Program-made: the position numbers and the translations under genes
The notes under the pieces: model-generated
What the model was told of the DNA's origin: nothing
What the model saw: the letters and a program-made list of their open reading frames with translations, nothing else
Database searches by the model: none
Assembly (NCBI RefSeq): GCF_030323145.1
Contig: NZ_CP100470.1
Coordinates: forward strand, 4,071,001 to 4,135,000
Reading direction: 5' to 3'
Length of the DNA stretch: 64,000 bases
Origin: Mesorhizobium sp. C432A
Lineage (GTDB): Bacteria; Pseudomonadota; Alphaproteobacteria; Rhizobiales; Rhizobiaceae
Part shown: positions 51,086-58,724 of the stretch, in pieces
How the letters are laid out: each line of letters starts with the position of its first letter
Numbering within the stretch: position 1 is the stretch's first letter

Positions 51086-51237
51086 CGGAATGTGCCGCCC
51101 GGCACCTGGTCTTTCACGATTTCAAACAGTGCCCTTGCCGCCTCATCTTCAGCCGCGTCCAGACTTGCAAGCTCGGTGCCATCGGTGTCCGGGTAAGGGG
51201 TTCCGTTGTCGGTTAGATCGAAGAAGAAGCGGGCCAT
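51082..51237 (-). CDS. DUF6894 family protein, short (51 aa)
   Basis: MARFFFDLTDNGTPYPDTDG and ELASLDAAEDEAARALFEIV are the family's signature. Members are usually about 80 aa with a second beta-strand pair; here a stop follows GGTFR, so it is either a short form or truncated. Coupled to the next gene. Confidence 0.75.
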   Translation of the reverse strand: MARFFFDLTDNGTPYPDTDGTELASLDAAEDEAARALFEIVKDQVPGGTFR

Positions 51238-51249
51238 GGAACCCTGACA

Positions 51250-51430
51250 GCGAAGCTTGGAAAGGTTTCCTCGATCCCGAATCCGGGTGACGGCCACGGC
51301 GCACAAGGGCATTATGAAGCGGCCGGCGACGCAATGGGTCAAGCCGGGCCTCATTGGACGCGTGAAGCACCTGCGCGGCGAGGATGACCTGCGTCATGCA
51401 TCGCTGCAGGATTTCCGCGAGGAAGATTGA
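51250..51430 (+). pseudogene. C-terminal fragment of a second DNA ligase gene
   Basis: KGIMKRPATQWVKPGLIGRV and KHLRGEDDLRHASLQDFREE, ending in TGA, are nearly identical to the end of the ligase at 47203-48069. All upstream ligase sequence is absent here; the beginning of this copy appears at 52.27-52.36 kb. Confidence 0.8.
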
Positions 51431-51445
51431 AGGATATTCGGAGCC

Positions 51446-51823
51446 ATGCCAGCAGCTGATCGCCTTACCGTCCGCTTCGCCTATCAACGAGGCTTTCAGG
51501 TCGTCGACGGCAGCGCAATTCTTCAGACGTTCGAGAAGCAGGATGAGGCGTTCAATTTCGTGCTCGGCCGGGGTGCTCGCGTGTGGCTGGCCTGGTCGCG
51601 GACCGTCATAGGAGGGCAGACGGCGCCCTTCGATTTCGCCGCAGCTTTCCAGCAGGAAAAGGTCGGCCGCATCCTGAAGATGATGCACGGCCCAGCCGCA
51701 GGCACTTGGTTCTGGACCTGCGATGACGGCGGCGCGTGCGGAACAGTCGAAACGAACGATGAGGCTGTTGTTGGAGTCGAGCGGGCATTCACGCAGCGCA
51801 TCGCCGGGGCAGATCTACGCTAA
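51446..51823 (+). CDS. Hypothetical protein (125 aa)
   Basis: MPAADRLTVRFAYQRGFQVV, then ILQTFEKQDEAFNFVLGRGA and AAGTWFWTCDDGGACGTVET. The second half could be a small beta-rich domain. It starts 15 bp after the ligase fragment. A 3' fragment of a paralogue is at 29148-29230. No family recognised; the last 10 residues overlap the small membrane protein gene on the other strand. Confidence 0.6.
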   Translation: MPAADRLTVRFAYQRGFQVVDGSAILQTFEKQDEAFNFVLGRGARVWLAWSRTVIGGQTAPFDFAAAFQQEKVGRILKMMHGPAAGTWFWTCDDGGACGTVETNDEAVVGVERAFTQRIAGADLR

Positions 51824-51964
51824 CCAGCCAGCACCCATTCCAAAGCCAACACCTAGGCCGATAGCGAGGCCCATGAATAGCTTGCCTGCCATAACGATGG
51901 CGAAGGCGCCGGACAGGGCGCCACACGTCCTGGCGGGGCGCTCTGAGGGCGTTGGCGATGTCAT
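51815..51964 (-). CDS. Small Gly-rich membrane protein (49 aa)
   Basis: From ATG 51964 the frame reads MTSPTPSERPARTCGALSGA then FAIVMAGKLFMGLAIGLGVG and FGMGAGWLA. One transmembrane helix with GxxxG spacing, suited to helix packing. Damaged relatives lie at 29.4, 39.45 and 43.7 kb. Ribosome site weak. Confidence 0.45.
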   Translation of the reverse strand: MTSPTPSERPARTCGALSGAFAIVMAGKLFMGLAIGLGVGFGMGAGWLA

Positions 51965-52238
51965 CGAAGATAATCGCTTCCATCGGTCGAGTCTCGGAAC
52001 GCCGAACCTGTGAATCCCCTGTTTGTTCCGTCAAAGTCTAACGATCAGGGAAGCGCCATTGAAAGCACGTGCAGTAACGGTTGATTCAACCATTGCTGGT
52101 AAATTGTGGAATGTGGGTGGCGGCTCCGACAGTTCGGGGTGGAACTCAATGCCGAAGCCGCCTGCGCAGCCAAGGTTGGGATTTGACCGCGCCGTCCTAT
52201 AATGGGACAGCGCGGTCAACGATTCGTTAAAACGTTCT

Positions 52239-52263
52239 GGAACTAATTAAGCACGCGCTAATT
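52239..52263 (+). promoter_or_regulatory. EcfG-like promoter, duplicate of the ligase promoter
   Basis: GGAAC-N18-TT with downstream flank GTCAGTGCAT, as at 47154-47178. Confidence 0.5.
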
Positions 52264-52284
52264 GACTCGCGGTCTCGGGAGTCA

Positions 52285-52554
52285 GTGCATATGCGTGAAG
52301 TTCATTCCTCCGATGGAGCCGATTTTGGCGGGACAGGCCTCCCGAGGGCATTGGACAGCGTCACGTACCGGCCGCCGTCTTCTTCCCTCTTCCTAGAGAT
52401 CCGCCATTCGTTGGGCGAATGGGTTGTTCGCCTCATAGGGAGGAACGGTGAAACGTATTCCCGAGCATTCGAATATGAAGCAGATGCCGTGGCTTTCGCC
52501 GGCGATCAGTCTTCTCGTCTAGGATTGGAAGCTCCCCCGAAGCGAGCAACTTGA
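52285..52554 (+). CDS. Chimeric small protein: ligase 5' end joined to a paralogue of the 35687 gene
   Basis: The first 75 bases are a degenerate copy of the ligase start; in the ligase frame they give VKFIPPMEPILAGQ, but the open frame reads them differently (REVHSSDGADFGGTG). From about 52365 the product matches the 35687 protein: LGEWVVRLIGRNGETYSRAF. The result is an 89-aa frame under a ligase-type promoter. Whether it is translated from this ATG is not certain. Confidence 0.5.
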   Translation: MHMREVHSSDGADFGGTGLPRALDSVTYRPPSSSLFLEIRHSLGEWVVRLIGRNGETYSRAFEYEADAVAFAGDQSSRLGLEAPPKRAT

Positions 52555-52801
52555 CGAAATCAGCGAGCGACGCGCTGAAGCAGAGCGAGACTATCTGTTT
52601 CGCGGTCTCGTCGGTCTCGTGTTCGAGCATTCCGATCATGGATTTCGCGCCGATCACTGGCCACTGTCGTGCATCATCTTTCAGTATGATCGATGACGCC
52701 TGTTCGGGGGTGGTATCATCCTCCAGGCCGAACTCACGGACTCCGATGGGGGTTCTTGCCTTACATCTCACACATGGATTTTTGGTGCGAAGCCAATTCA
52801 T
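52433..52801 (-). CDS. Hypothetical protein (122 aa)
   Basis: MNWLRTKNPCVRCKARTPIG has a single CxxC; SSIILKDDARQWPVIGAKSM and ETAKQIVSLCFSASLADFVK read as normal protein. The last 40 residues overlap the converging gene at 52285 and look less protein-like, so the true end may differ. No family recognised. Confidence 0.45.
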   Translation of the reverse strand: MNWLRTKNPCVRCKARTPIGVREFGLEDDTTPEQASSIILKDDARQWPVIGAKSMIGMLEHETDETAKQIVSLCFSASLADFVKLLASGELPILDEKTDRRRKPRHLLHIRMLGNTFHRSSL

Positions 52802-52804
52802 AGT

Positions 52805-53042
52805 GATTGGGCCGACGTGGGGCCTACCTACAGGTCTACTGCTGCGATCCGCGCAATCCCTGGCAACGCGGCAGCAACGAAAACACCAACGGCCTGCTCA
52901 GGCAGTATTTCCCCAGGGCAACCAACTTTCCCAAGTCTCGCAGGACCAGCTCGACGCCATCGCTCTGCGTCTCAATCAGCGCCCCCGAAAAACCCTGGAC
53001 TTCGAAACGCCGGCCGATAGCCTACGGAACGTGTTGCGATGA
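52805..53042 (+). pseudogene. IS30-family transposase C-terminal fragment
   Basis: YCCDPRNPWQRGSNENTNGL and LRQYFP in one frame, SQDQLDAIALRLNQRPRKTL and DFETPAD in another, are the conserved last third of IS30 transposases, including the region of the catalytic Glu (NEN). The rest of the element is missing. Confidence 0.8.
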
Positions 53043-53250
53043 CCGGTTGAACCCACCGCTTCATATCGGCCGTTGAGGCAAACCTTGCCTTGGTCTGGAA
53101 GTGAACGGTTTTGGATAGGATCTATGGGTGAGATCTTGCCTCAGGAGGTGGAGCTAGGAGATGACGAAGGGTTGTCCTTAGGAAAGCTGAGGACGGGCAG
53201 GGCGCAGGCTCGAGAATCGTGATCGGGTTACATCGGCGGGTCGCGACGTT
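53043..53250. other. Spacer between IS30 fragment and secreted protein gene
   Basis: No gene seen. Confidence 0.4.
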
Positions 53251-53275
53251 GGAACCACTTCGCGGATTGAACGTT
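53251..53275 (+). promoter_or_regulatory. EcfG/RpoE2-type promoter, perfect consensus
   Basis: GGAAC-N16-CGTT; the -10 box ends only 8 bases before the ATG at 53284. Confidence 0.7.
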
Positions 53276-53283
53276 GCGAGCAG

Positions 53284-53520
53284 ATGATCAGACGATTTGC
53301 CTACGCCCTTATCCTCGTCCAAGTATCTATGGCGACTGCGCTCGCCACGCAGGTATTCCTGTCGACCGCAGACGAAGCCGGTAACGCAGAACTCTCGCTT
53401 GCGACGGCCCCAGGCGAAGATCAGCGATGCGCCAAGGCGATGTGGCCCAATATTCCGGAACGATGTCTGCAGCGAGCCGAGCCTAAGGTGGTTACGCTCG
53501 TCCTCAGCCAAAACAACTAG
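53284..53520 (+). CDS. Small secreted protein (78 aa) with C-x7-IPE/C motif
   Basis: Signal-like MIRRFAYALILVQVSMATAL, then QRCAKAMWPNIPERCLQRAE, a pattern (C...WPNIP..CL) recurrent in small rhizobial secreted proteins. The promoter position implies a nearly leaderless mRNA. The stop TAG is built from the TA target of an IS630 element and its first G; without the element the stop would be TAA at the same place. Confidence 0.7.
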   Translation: MIRRFAYALILVQVSMATALATQVFLSTADEAGNAELSLATAPGEDQRCAKAMWPNIPERCLQRAEPKVVTLVLSQNN

Positions 53521-54564
53521 AGCCCTTCACGTTTTGACGGAAGCATATCCGGCGTTTTCGAAGTAGTTCCTGCATTCGGCTGCCTCGATGGTTTCGACGA
53601 GGTGGCCGATGTGACGCCATGTGTCCTCGACGGTGCGCTTTTGAGCCTGGCGCATCCAATGTTTGATCTTGGCAAAGGCCTGCTCAATTGGATTGAGATC
53701 GGGAGAGTAAGGTGGCAGGTACCAGAGCCTTGCGCCGGCAGCCTTGATCATCTGCCTGATGGCGGCCGACTTATGGCTTCCCAGGTTGTCCATGACGACG
53801 ATGTCGCCGGGCTTCAGCACGGTGATGAGCTGCTGCTCGACATAGGCCCGGAAGCATTGGCCGTTGATTAGCCCATCGAAGACGCAAGGCGCGAGCCGAT
53901 TGCAGCGCAGCGCGCCAAGGAAGGTCAGTGTGCGCCAGTGGCCGTGCGGGGCCAAGCCGCGCAGCCGCTTGCCCTTCGGCCCCCAGCCTCGCAGCGGAGC
54001 CATGTTGGTCTTGATCCACGTCTCATCGATGAAGACCAGGCACTGCGGATCAAGGCCGGTCTGCCAAGATCGCCATCGCTGGCGCCTGCGGGCAATATCA
54101 GTGCGCGCCTGCTCAAGGGCGAACAGCGTTTTTTTGAAGCTCAGCCCCTCGCGGCGCAGGAACAGCCACACTGCGTTGTGCGAGACCTTGACCCCGCGAC
54201 CGGCCAACTCATCCTTCAGACCGTGCAGCGTCAGATGTGGCGTCCCACGTATACGCGCCTCGATGAAGGCACGGTGCGGCTCCAGCACCCTCTTGCGATG
54301 CCCACCCATCTTGCCCGGTGCCACCGAGCCGGTAGTCCCATGGCGCTGCAACTGCTTCACCGCGGCCGAAACCGAAATACCGAACCGTTTGGCGGCAGAC
54401 CGGCGGCTTTCACCACTCAAAACCGCCGCCACAACCCGCTCGCGAAGCTCATTGGAAAGGGGTCGAGTCATCAGATGCTGGCCTCCACTCCAGCCAGCAT
54501 CTTGAATCACAAAATCGACAAAGCGGGAATCCCCTTCGATTCCATCAAGTCGTGAACCGCTCTA
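53518..54564. mobile_element. Complete IS630-family insertion sequence
   Basis: Ends are TAGAGC..TTCACG..TTGA.GGAA at 53518 and its inverted counterpart ending at 54564; TA at both ends fits the TA target duplication of IS630. One intact transposase gene fills it on the minus strand. Confidence 0.88.
53527..54471 (-). CDS. IS630 family transposase
   Basis: From ATG 54471 (MTRPLSNELRERVVAAVL) the 314-aa protein has an N-terminal helix-turn-helix, a winged linker (LTLHGLKDELAGRGVKVSHN) and a DDE domain with FIDETW, VVMDNLGSHK and PDLNPIEQAFAK. The frame is uninterrupted and all catalytic residues are present, so the element may be active. Confidence 0.93.
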   Translation of the reverse strand: MTRPLSNELRERVVAAVLSGESRRSAAKRFGISVSAAVKQLQRHGTTGSVAPGKMGGHRKRVLEPHRAFIEARIRGTPHLTLHGLKDELAGRGVKVSHNAVWLFLRREGLSFKKTLFALEQARTDIARRRQRWRSWQTGLDPQCLVFIDETWIKTNMAPLRGWGPKGKRLRGLAPHGHWRTLTFLGALRCNRLAPCVFDGLINGQCFRAYVEQQLITVLKPGDIVVMDNLGSHKSAAIRQMIKAAGARLWYLPPYSPDLNPIEQAFAKIKHWMRQAQKRTVEDTWRHIGHLVETIEAAECRNYFENAGYASVKT

Positions 54565-54700
54565 ATGGCTGCGCCATACGCGAATGGCTCTTGCAGGCTG
54601 CCATGCCCGACTAGCCGCGCCACCACAGAATCACCACCGCTCCGTTAAGCCTCGCGTAATCTCTGCAATCTATCTTGAAGGCAAGATGGTTGAGGGTGAC

Positions 54701-55240
54701 ATGAAGCGCAAGTCGATAATGCTCTTTGCCTTCCCAGCTCTGATCCTGCTGATCTTGGCAGGGGAGCGCATGGCGACTTTCTTGCTGGGAGCATATCCGG
54801 CCAGTCCCACAATGTGGCGGTTTTGGCTTGAACTAAGGCCGCTGTCGACGATATTCTGGCAACAGGTCGATCTTTATCTCGGGTCGTCGATGGTCGTTGA
54901 TGTCTCCATGCTGGCAGCCGCGTCGATCGTTTGCTGGTCGGCGTGCCGCATACGAAGGTCGGCTGCCTTCTTCTTTCTTGCCAATCACGTCGCCCTGCTT
55001 TTCGCCGGGTTGATGATCGCCGTCACCAGCCATTCCGAAACAGCGAGCACGATCGCCTCATTCACGGTACCCGGGGGGCTTCCCTTCTCGCTAATGGTCG
55101 ATTTCACCTTGAAGAACAGCCTTGTACTGGTTCTAGGTCTGACAGCATGCGCCTACTGTCATGTTGTCTTTCTCAGGGAAGCTCAAGAGCGATCCGGAGC
55201 GCTGGCCTTGAGGCTTGTTGCTCTGCAGCGAGATCTCTAG
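54701..55240 (+). CDS. Integral membrane protein (179 aa), unknown family
   Basis: ATG 54701 is set by GAGGG 4 bases upstream; the frame opens earlier. About four to five hydrophobic segments, for example SIMLFAFPALILLILAGERM and FLANHVALLFAGLMIAVTSH. It converges on the last gene of the Tad operon, 24 bp away. No family recognised. Confidence 0.65.
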   Translation: MKRKSIMLFAFPALILLILAGERMATFLLGAYPASPTMWRFWLELRPLSTIFWQQVDLYLGSSMVVDVSMLAAASIVCWSACRIRRSAAFFFLANHVALLFAGLMIAVTSHSETASTIASFTVPGGLPFSLMVDFTLKNSLVLVLGLTACAYCHVVFLREAQERSGALALRLVALQRDL

Positions 55241-55263
55241 GATAGCCCCACCTTTTTCCAGCG

Positions 55264-55857
55264 CTAGTTGATCTTTCGGTAGTAAACCTTGCCGTCGGCC
55301 TGCTCTATGCGCTGGTAGTCGGGGCTTGGGGCAGGCGCTGCAGCTGCAATCCTCCTTTTGGGCGGACGCGGTGTATCGACGACGCTGGGCTCGGTGGCGT
55401 CTTCACCATCGAGAACAGCAGGCGCCTCCGCCATGCTGCTGGTCGTGTCGACGGAAGGTTCCGCTGCGCTTGACGTGATTTCGTCATGGACAATAGGCTG
55501 GTTCTGTTCCAGCCGGGCTATGCTCCGGTTGATTTCGCCAAAGCTGCTCTGCAATTGAGTGTCCAGTTTTTCAAATCGGCTTTGAAAACCGTTGTTGACC
55601 GTGTCCAACCGGCCGCCGATTCGTTGTTCGAACGTCCCGAGTTCCTCCAGCCGCCCTTCCAAAAACCGCATATCGCTGATACCGCGGTAGAGATAAACTG
55701 CGGCTACCATATTCACCAAAGTGAGCAGGGACGTGCCGATGATGACCGCGCCGATAATGCTTTTGTCGCTCGGTTTCACAACGGCAGCTTGCTCTCCAAT
55801 GTGGGTTGCTGTCCCAATCTCGATTGCCGGCATGTCCGGTTCGCTGATCATCGTCAT
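55264..55857 (-). CDS. Membrane-anchored coiled-coil protein (197 aa), last gene of the Tad operon
   Basis: ATG 55857 overlaps the transpeptidase stop (ATGA). One transmembrane helix (IIGAVIIGTSLLTLVNMVAA, about 36-60) is followed by a coiled coil (RFEKLDTQLQSSFGEINRSI) and a Pro/Ala-rich basic linker with RPPKRR. The end PDYQRIEQADGKVYYRKIN is typical of unknown periplasmic tails. It may anchor or space the transpeptidase or pilus machine (inference). Confidence 0.7.
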   Translation of the reverse strand: MTMISEPDMPAIEIGTATHIGEQAAVVKPSDKSIIGAVIIGTSLLTLVNMVAAVYLYRGISDMRFLEGRLEELGTFEQRIGGRLDTVNNGFQSRFEKLDTQLQSSFGEINRSIARLEQNQPIVHDEITSSAAEPSVDTTSSMAEAPAVLDGEDATEPSVVDTPRPPKRRIAAAAPAPSPDYQRIEQADGKVYYRKIN

Positions 55858-56453
55858 TGAACCACCACCTTTGCGCCGATCGCGACGCGCTTGAAGAGAT
55901 CGATCACATCGGTGTTGGTAAGGCGAAAACACCCCGATGTTCCATCGAAGCCAACACCCTTGGGATCGTTGGTTCCGTGTATCCGATAGAGCGTGTCACG
56001 CCCGTTCCGAAGCAGATAAAGCGCCCTGGCGCCAAGTGGGTTGTAAGGACCGGCAGGCACTATTTGCGGCAGGTCCGGCTGGCGGGCGCGCATTTCGCGG
56101 GGTGGGCGCCATTCCGGCCATTCGGTCTTCGCCCCCACCTCGACCACTCCGGTCCAGCCAAATCCGTCGCGTCCGACGCTGATCTGATAGCGAAGCGCCT
56201 GGCCTTGTCGGGTCACCAGATAAAGCGCTTTCTCGCCCTTGCGGATAACGATCGTTCCGGGCTGTTCTGTCGTCTCGAAGGCAACAGTCTTGCGCAGGCT
56301 GGGTCCCATTGCCGGCAGCGGCGGCCGATCCGAAAGTGCCGATCGTGCGCTGGCGAAGTCCTGGACCAGCATCATCAGCGCAATGCTCATGACGCAGGCC
56401 AATCCCGGGCCAATCCGATACCTACTTGGCCGCCCCCTATTTGGCAGCGTCAT
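55854..56453 (-). CDS. L,D-transpeptidase (YkuD domain)
   Basis: From ATG 56453 the 199-aa protein has an N-terminal membrane helix (LACVMSIALMMLVQDFASA) and a YkuD catalytic domain with IHGTN and GTSGCFRL, the His and Cys active-site motifs of peptidoglycan L,D-transpeptidases. It would act in the periplasm, cross-linking peptidoglycan or attaching proteins to it. It overlaps cpaE by 17 bp and the next gene by 4 bp, so it belongs to the pilus operon. Confidence 0.88.
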   Translation of the reverse strand: MTLPNRGRPSRYRIGPGLACVMSIALMMLVQDFASARSALSDRPPLPAMGPSLRKTVAFETTEQPGTIVIRKGEKALYLVTRQGQALRYQISVGRDGFGWTGVVEVGAKTEWPEWRPPREMRARQPDLPQIVPAGPYNPLGARALYLLRNGRDTLYRIHGTNDPKGVGFDGTSGCFRLTNTDVIDLFKRVAIGAKVVVQ

Positions 56454-57600
56454 CGAGCCGCTCTTTGAACATCCGCTTGAGGTCCTTGTTGAAGCGCGCA
56501 CGTCCATCCACCTCGGCAGGCAGGATAGCACGGTTCAACGCATCGGTGAGAAGCGCATTGTCCAGCGCGACCGACTTGATGTGCGGCGCCTTGAAGATCT
56601 TTTCGAGTTCGCTGCGCGAAAAGTGGTTGCCGAACCATTTGCGCTTGTGCTTGTTGGCGACCAGCGTGATGCTGACAGCATTGCCACGCAACTCGCGGAT
56701 CTTCTTGTAGAGCCGCTTGCCTTGTCGCAGCGAGGCGACGTTCAGTTCGAATACGATGAAGATCTCGTCGCTCGTCGACAGCACCGAATTGTGCCAAGGC
56801 GTCTCGATGTTCGGCAGATCGATGACGATGTCGTCGAAGCGGTAGGCGACTAGGTCCAGCAGCCGGAAGACAAAGTCACTGCCGTGCGGTTCGAAAGGCA
56901 ATCGTGGCCTCTCGAAGGAATAGAGCGTCAGCCCCGACGGCCGCGAAAGCTTGATGACGTCCATCAGCTCGACGTCGAGCCTCTCAGGCTGGCCGATGAT
57001 GCCGCCGAGGTCGAACTGGTTGAACTGGTTGAGATAGGCGCCGCAATTGGCGCTCTGGAAATCGAGGTCGACCAGGCAGGTGGAAGCCCCGCGTTCCTTC
57101 GATTTCGACGCCAGGAATTCGGCCGCCGACAAAGCGAGCGTCGTCGCGCCGGCGCCGCCGCTGGCGCTGATGAAGGTGATAATGCGGCTTTTCGTTCCCT
57201 GGTTGCCGGTGTCGTGGAAGGTCACGGCGTTCAGCAGTTCCTTGCCGTCGAGCGGCTTGTGCAGCCAGTCCGAAGCGTTCATGCGCACCAGCACGCGGGT
57301 CTGCTCCGACGATAGCTCGTCGGAGACCGCGATCAGCGGCACGGTCGCCCAAAGGGCGCGCGCTTCGACGATGCCCGGCCTTCCGAGCAACTCGCCATTG
57401 CCGAGGTCGAGGATGACGATGCCTGGGCGGGTGTCCGCAGGCGGCCCCCCGAGGAAGTCGCCGGTCTCGGAAACCCTGACGTCGTAGATCGCCAGCGCAT
57501 CGAGGCGCGTCGCCACATCGCGCTTGAAATTCGCATCCGACGAGAACAGCGCCACCTGCTTTCGCTTGGTCGGTGTAACCTTGGTGTTGATGGCGTTCAT
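56437..57600 (-). CDS. cpaE: CpaE/TadZ-type pilus assembly ATPase (ParA/MinD family)
   Basis: ATG 57600 overlaps the preceding TGA (ATGA). The 387-aa protein has an N-terminal receiver-like domain (about 14-125) and a ParA-type domain with a deviant Walker A (SASGGAGATTLALSAAE) and VDLDFQSANCG. CpaE/TadZ places the Tad secretion machine at the cell pole. Confidence 0.9.
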   Translation of the reverse strand: MNAINTKVTPTKRKQVALFSSDANFKRDVATRLDALAIYDVRVSETGDFLGGPPADTRPGIVILDLGNGELLGRPGIVEARALWATVPLIAVSDELSSEQTRVLVRMNASDWLHKPLDGKELLNAVTFHDTGNQGTKSRIITFISASGGAGATTLALSAAEFLASKSKERGASTCLVDLDFQSANCGAYLNQFNQFDLGGIIGQPERLDVELMDVIKLSRPSGLTLYSFERPRLPFEPHGSDFVFRLLDLVAYRFDDIVIDLPNIETPWHNSVLSTSDEIFIVFELNVASLRQGKRLYKKIRELRGNAVSITLVANKHKRKWFGNHFSRSELEKIFKAPHIKSVALDNALLTDALNRAILPAEVDGRARFNKDLKRMFKERLDDAAK

Positions 57601-58232
57601 GGTGTCCACGTGCTCTTCATGTCTTCGCCCGTAACCGTGCTCAGCATGGAGGGCATGGTGATGTTTCCGAATCCGAGCAGCCCGGCCAGGAAGAAAAACT
57701 GAAAGGGATGATTGGTGATGCTGACCGTGATGGTCGGGACCGGGCCACTGGGGCGCGTCCAGTAGCCGAGGCCGGAGGCGGCGTATTCGATCCGCACCTG
57801 CGCTTTCTCAAGCATCGGCAGGTAGTCTTCCATTCCGGCACGGTTGGCCGTGCCGTCATAAATTGCGTCGAACGAGGCCTGGCTCGCATTCGCGGGTAGG
57901 CACAAGCCTCCTCCGATACTGCAGCAAGCGACACCTGCCGTGCTTGCAGTGCAGACATAATCGTATGTGCCGGCCGGCACTGCGGTGCCGACTTTGGTCA
58001 CATCGGCCTGCGTTATCGTTTCAGATGGAAGGCCGAGTGCGACAGGACCAGAAATTTGCGCCAGTCTTGCGCCAGCTTGCACAGCTTTGTTTCCCGCGTT
58101 CCATTGGTAAAAGGCGTAGCCGAAATCGACGAAGCCGAGCAGAAGCGTCAATAGCAATGGCAGAGCGATGGCCATTTCGACCATCGCGGTGCCCGACTGC
58201 TCCGCGCAAAACCTTTGGTTTCCCATCACCAT
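57597..58232 (-). CDS. TadE/TadF-like minor pseudopilin (211 aa)
   Basis: AEQSGTAMVEMAIALPLLLT is the TadE helix with the conserved Glu. A secreted domain with four Cys follows (VCTASTAGVACCSIGGGLC). Overlaps its neighbours on both sides by 4-7 bp. Minor pseudopilins are cleaved by the prepilin peptidase and help start the pilus. Confidence 0.85.
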   Translation of the reverse strand: MVMGNQRFCAEQSGTAMVEMAIALPLLLTLLLGFVDFGYAFYQWNAGNKAVQAGARLAQISGPVALGLPSETITQADVTKVGTAVPAGTYDYVCTASTAGVACCSIGGGLCLPANASQASFDAIYDGTANRAGMEDYLPMLEKAQVRIEYAASGLGYWTRPSGPVPTITVSITNHPFQFFFLAGLLGFGNITMPSMLSTVTGEDMKSTWTP

Positions 58233-58717
58233 CCGATGACTCGTTCTTGATGGGAGACACTGAGGGTAAGGGCACCAAAGCCAAGATACGAAAAGAATCC
58301 AACGTCCGGGTAAGCATAGGATGTACTGACGTTTACGACGACGACCATGCTCGTGTTGCTGAGATAAAGCTGGGCGCCCGTGGATACATCGGTCGCAGGC
58401 GTAGACGTAGGGGTAATGTTAACTGTCGCAGGAAGCCATCCAGACACTCTGTCACTGCCGCCAACGACTGCCCCTTTGGCAGCAAGGTTTTGCGCCCACC
58501 CCTTGCAAGTGTCCCAGTCGCTACTGCATCGCGCCATGTAGCGAGCTGCATCCTCGACGCCTGCTGCAAGGAGCAGGCGCGTGTTCAGAATATTGGAGAA
58601 TTCAAACACACCGGCCGATAGCAGCAATACGAACGGGACGGTAATCGCGACTTCCACCAAGGCGGCGCCCCTTTCGTCGCCCTGGAACCGCCTGATGATG
58701 TGGCCAAGCTTGGTCAT
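58226..58717 (-). CDS. TadE-like minor pseudopilin (163 aa)
   Basis: ATG 58717 gives MTKLGHIIRRFQGDERGAAL and VEVAITVPFVLLL, the usual TadE start; the frame opens 37 codons earlier inside tadG. The secreted part contains two Cys (CSSDWDTCKG). Seven bp after tadG, overlapping the next gene by 7 bp. Confidence 0.85.
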   Translation of the reverse strand: MTKLGHIIRRFQGDERGAALVEVAITVPFVLLLSAGVFEFSNILNTRLLLAAGVEDAARYMARCSSDWDTCKGWAQNLAAKGAVVGGSDRVSGWLPATVNITPTSTPATDVSTGAQLYLSNTSMVVVVNVSTSYAYPDVGFFSYLGFGALTLSVSHQERVIGW

Positions 58718-58724
58718 GTCGGCT

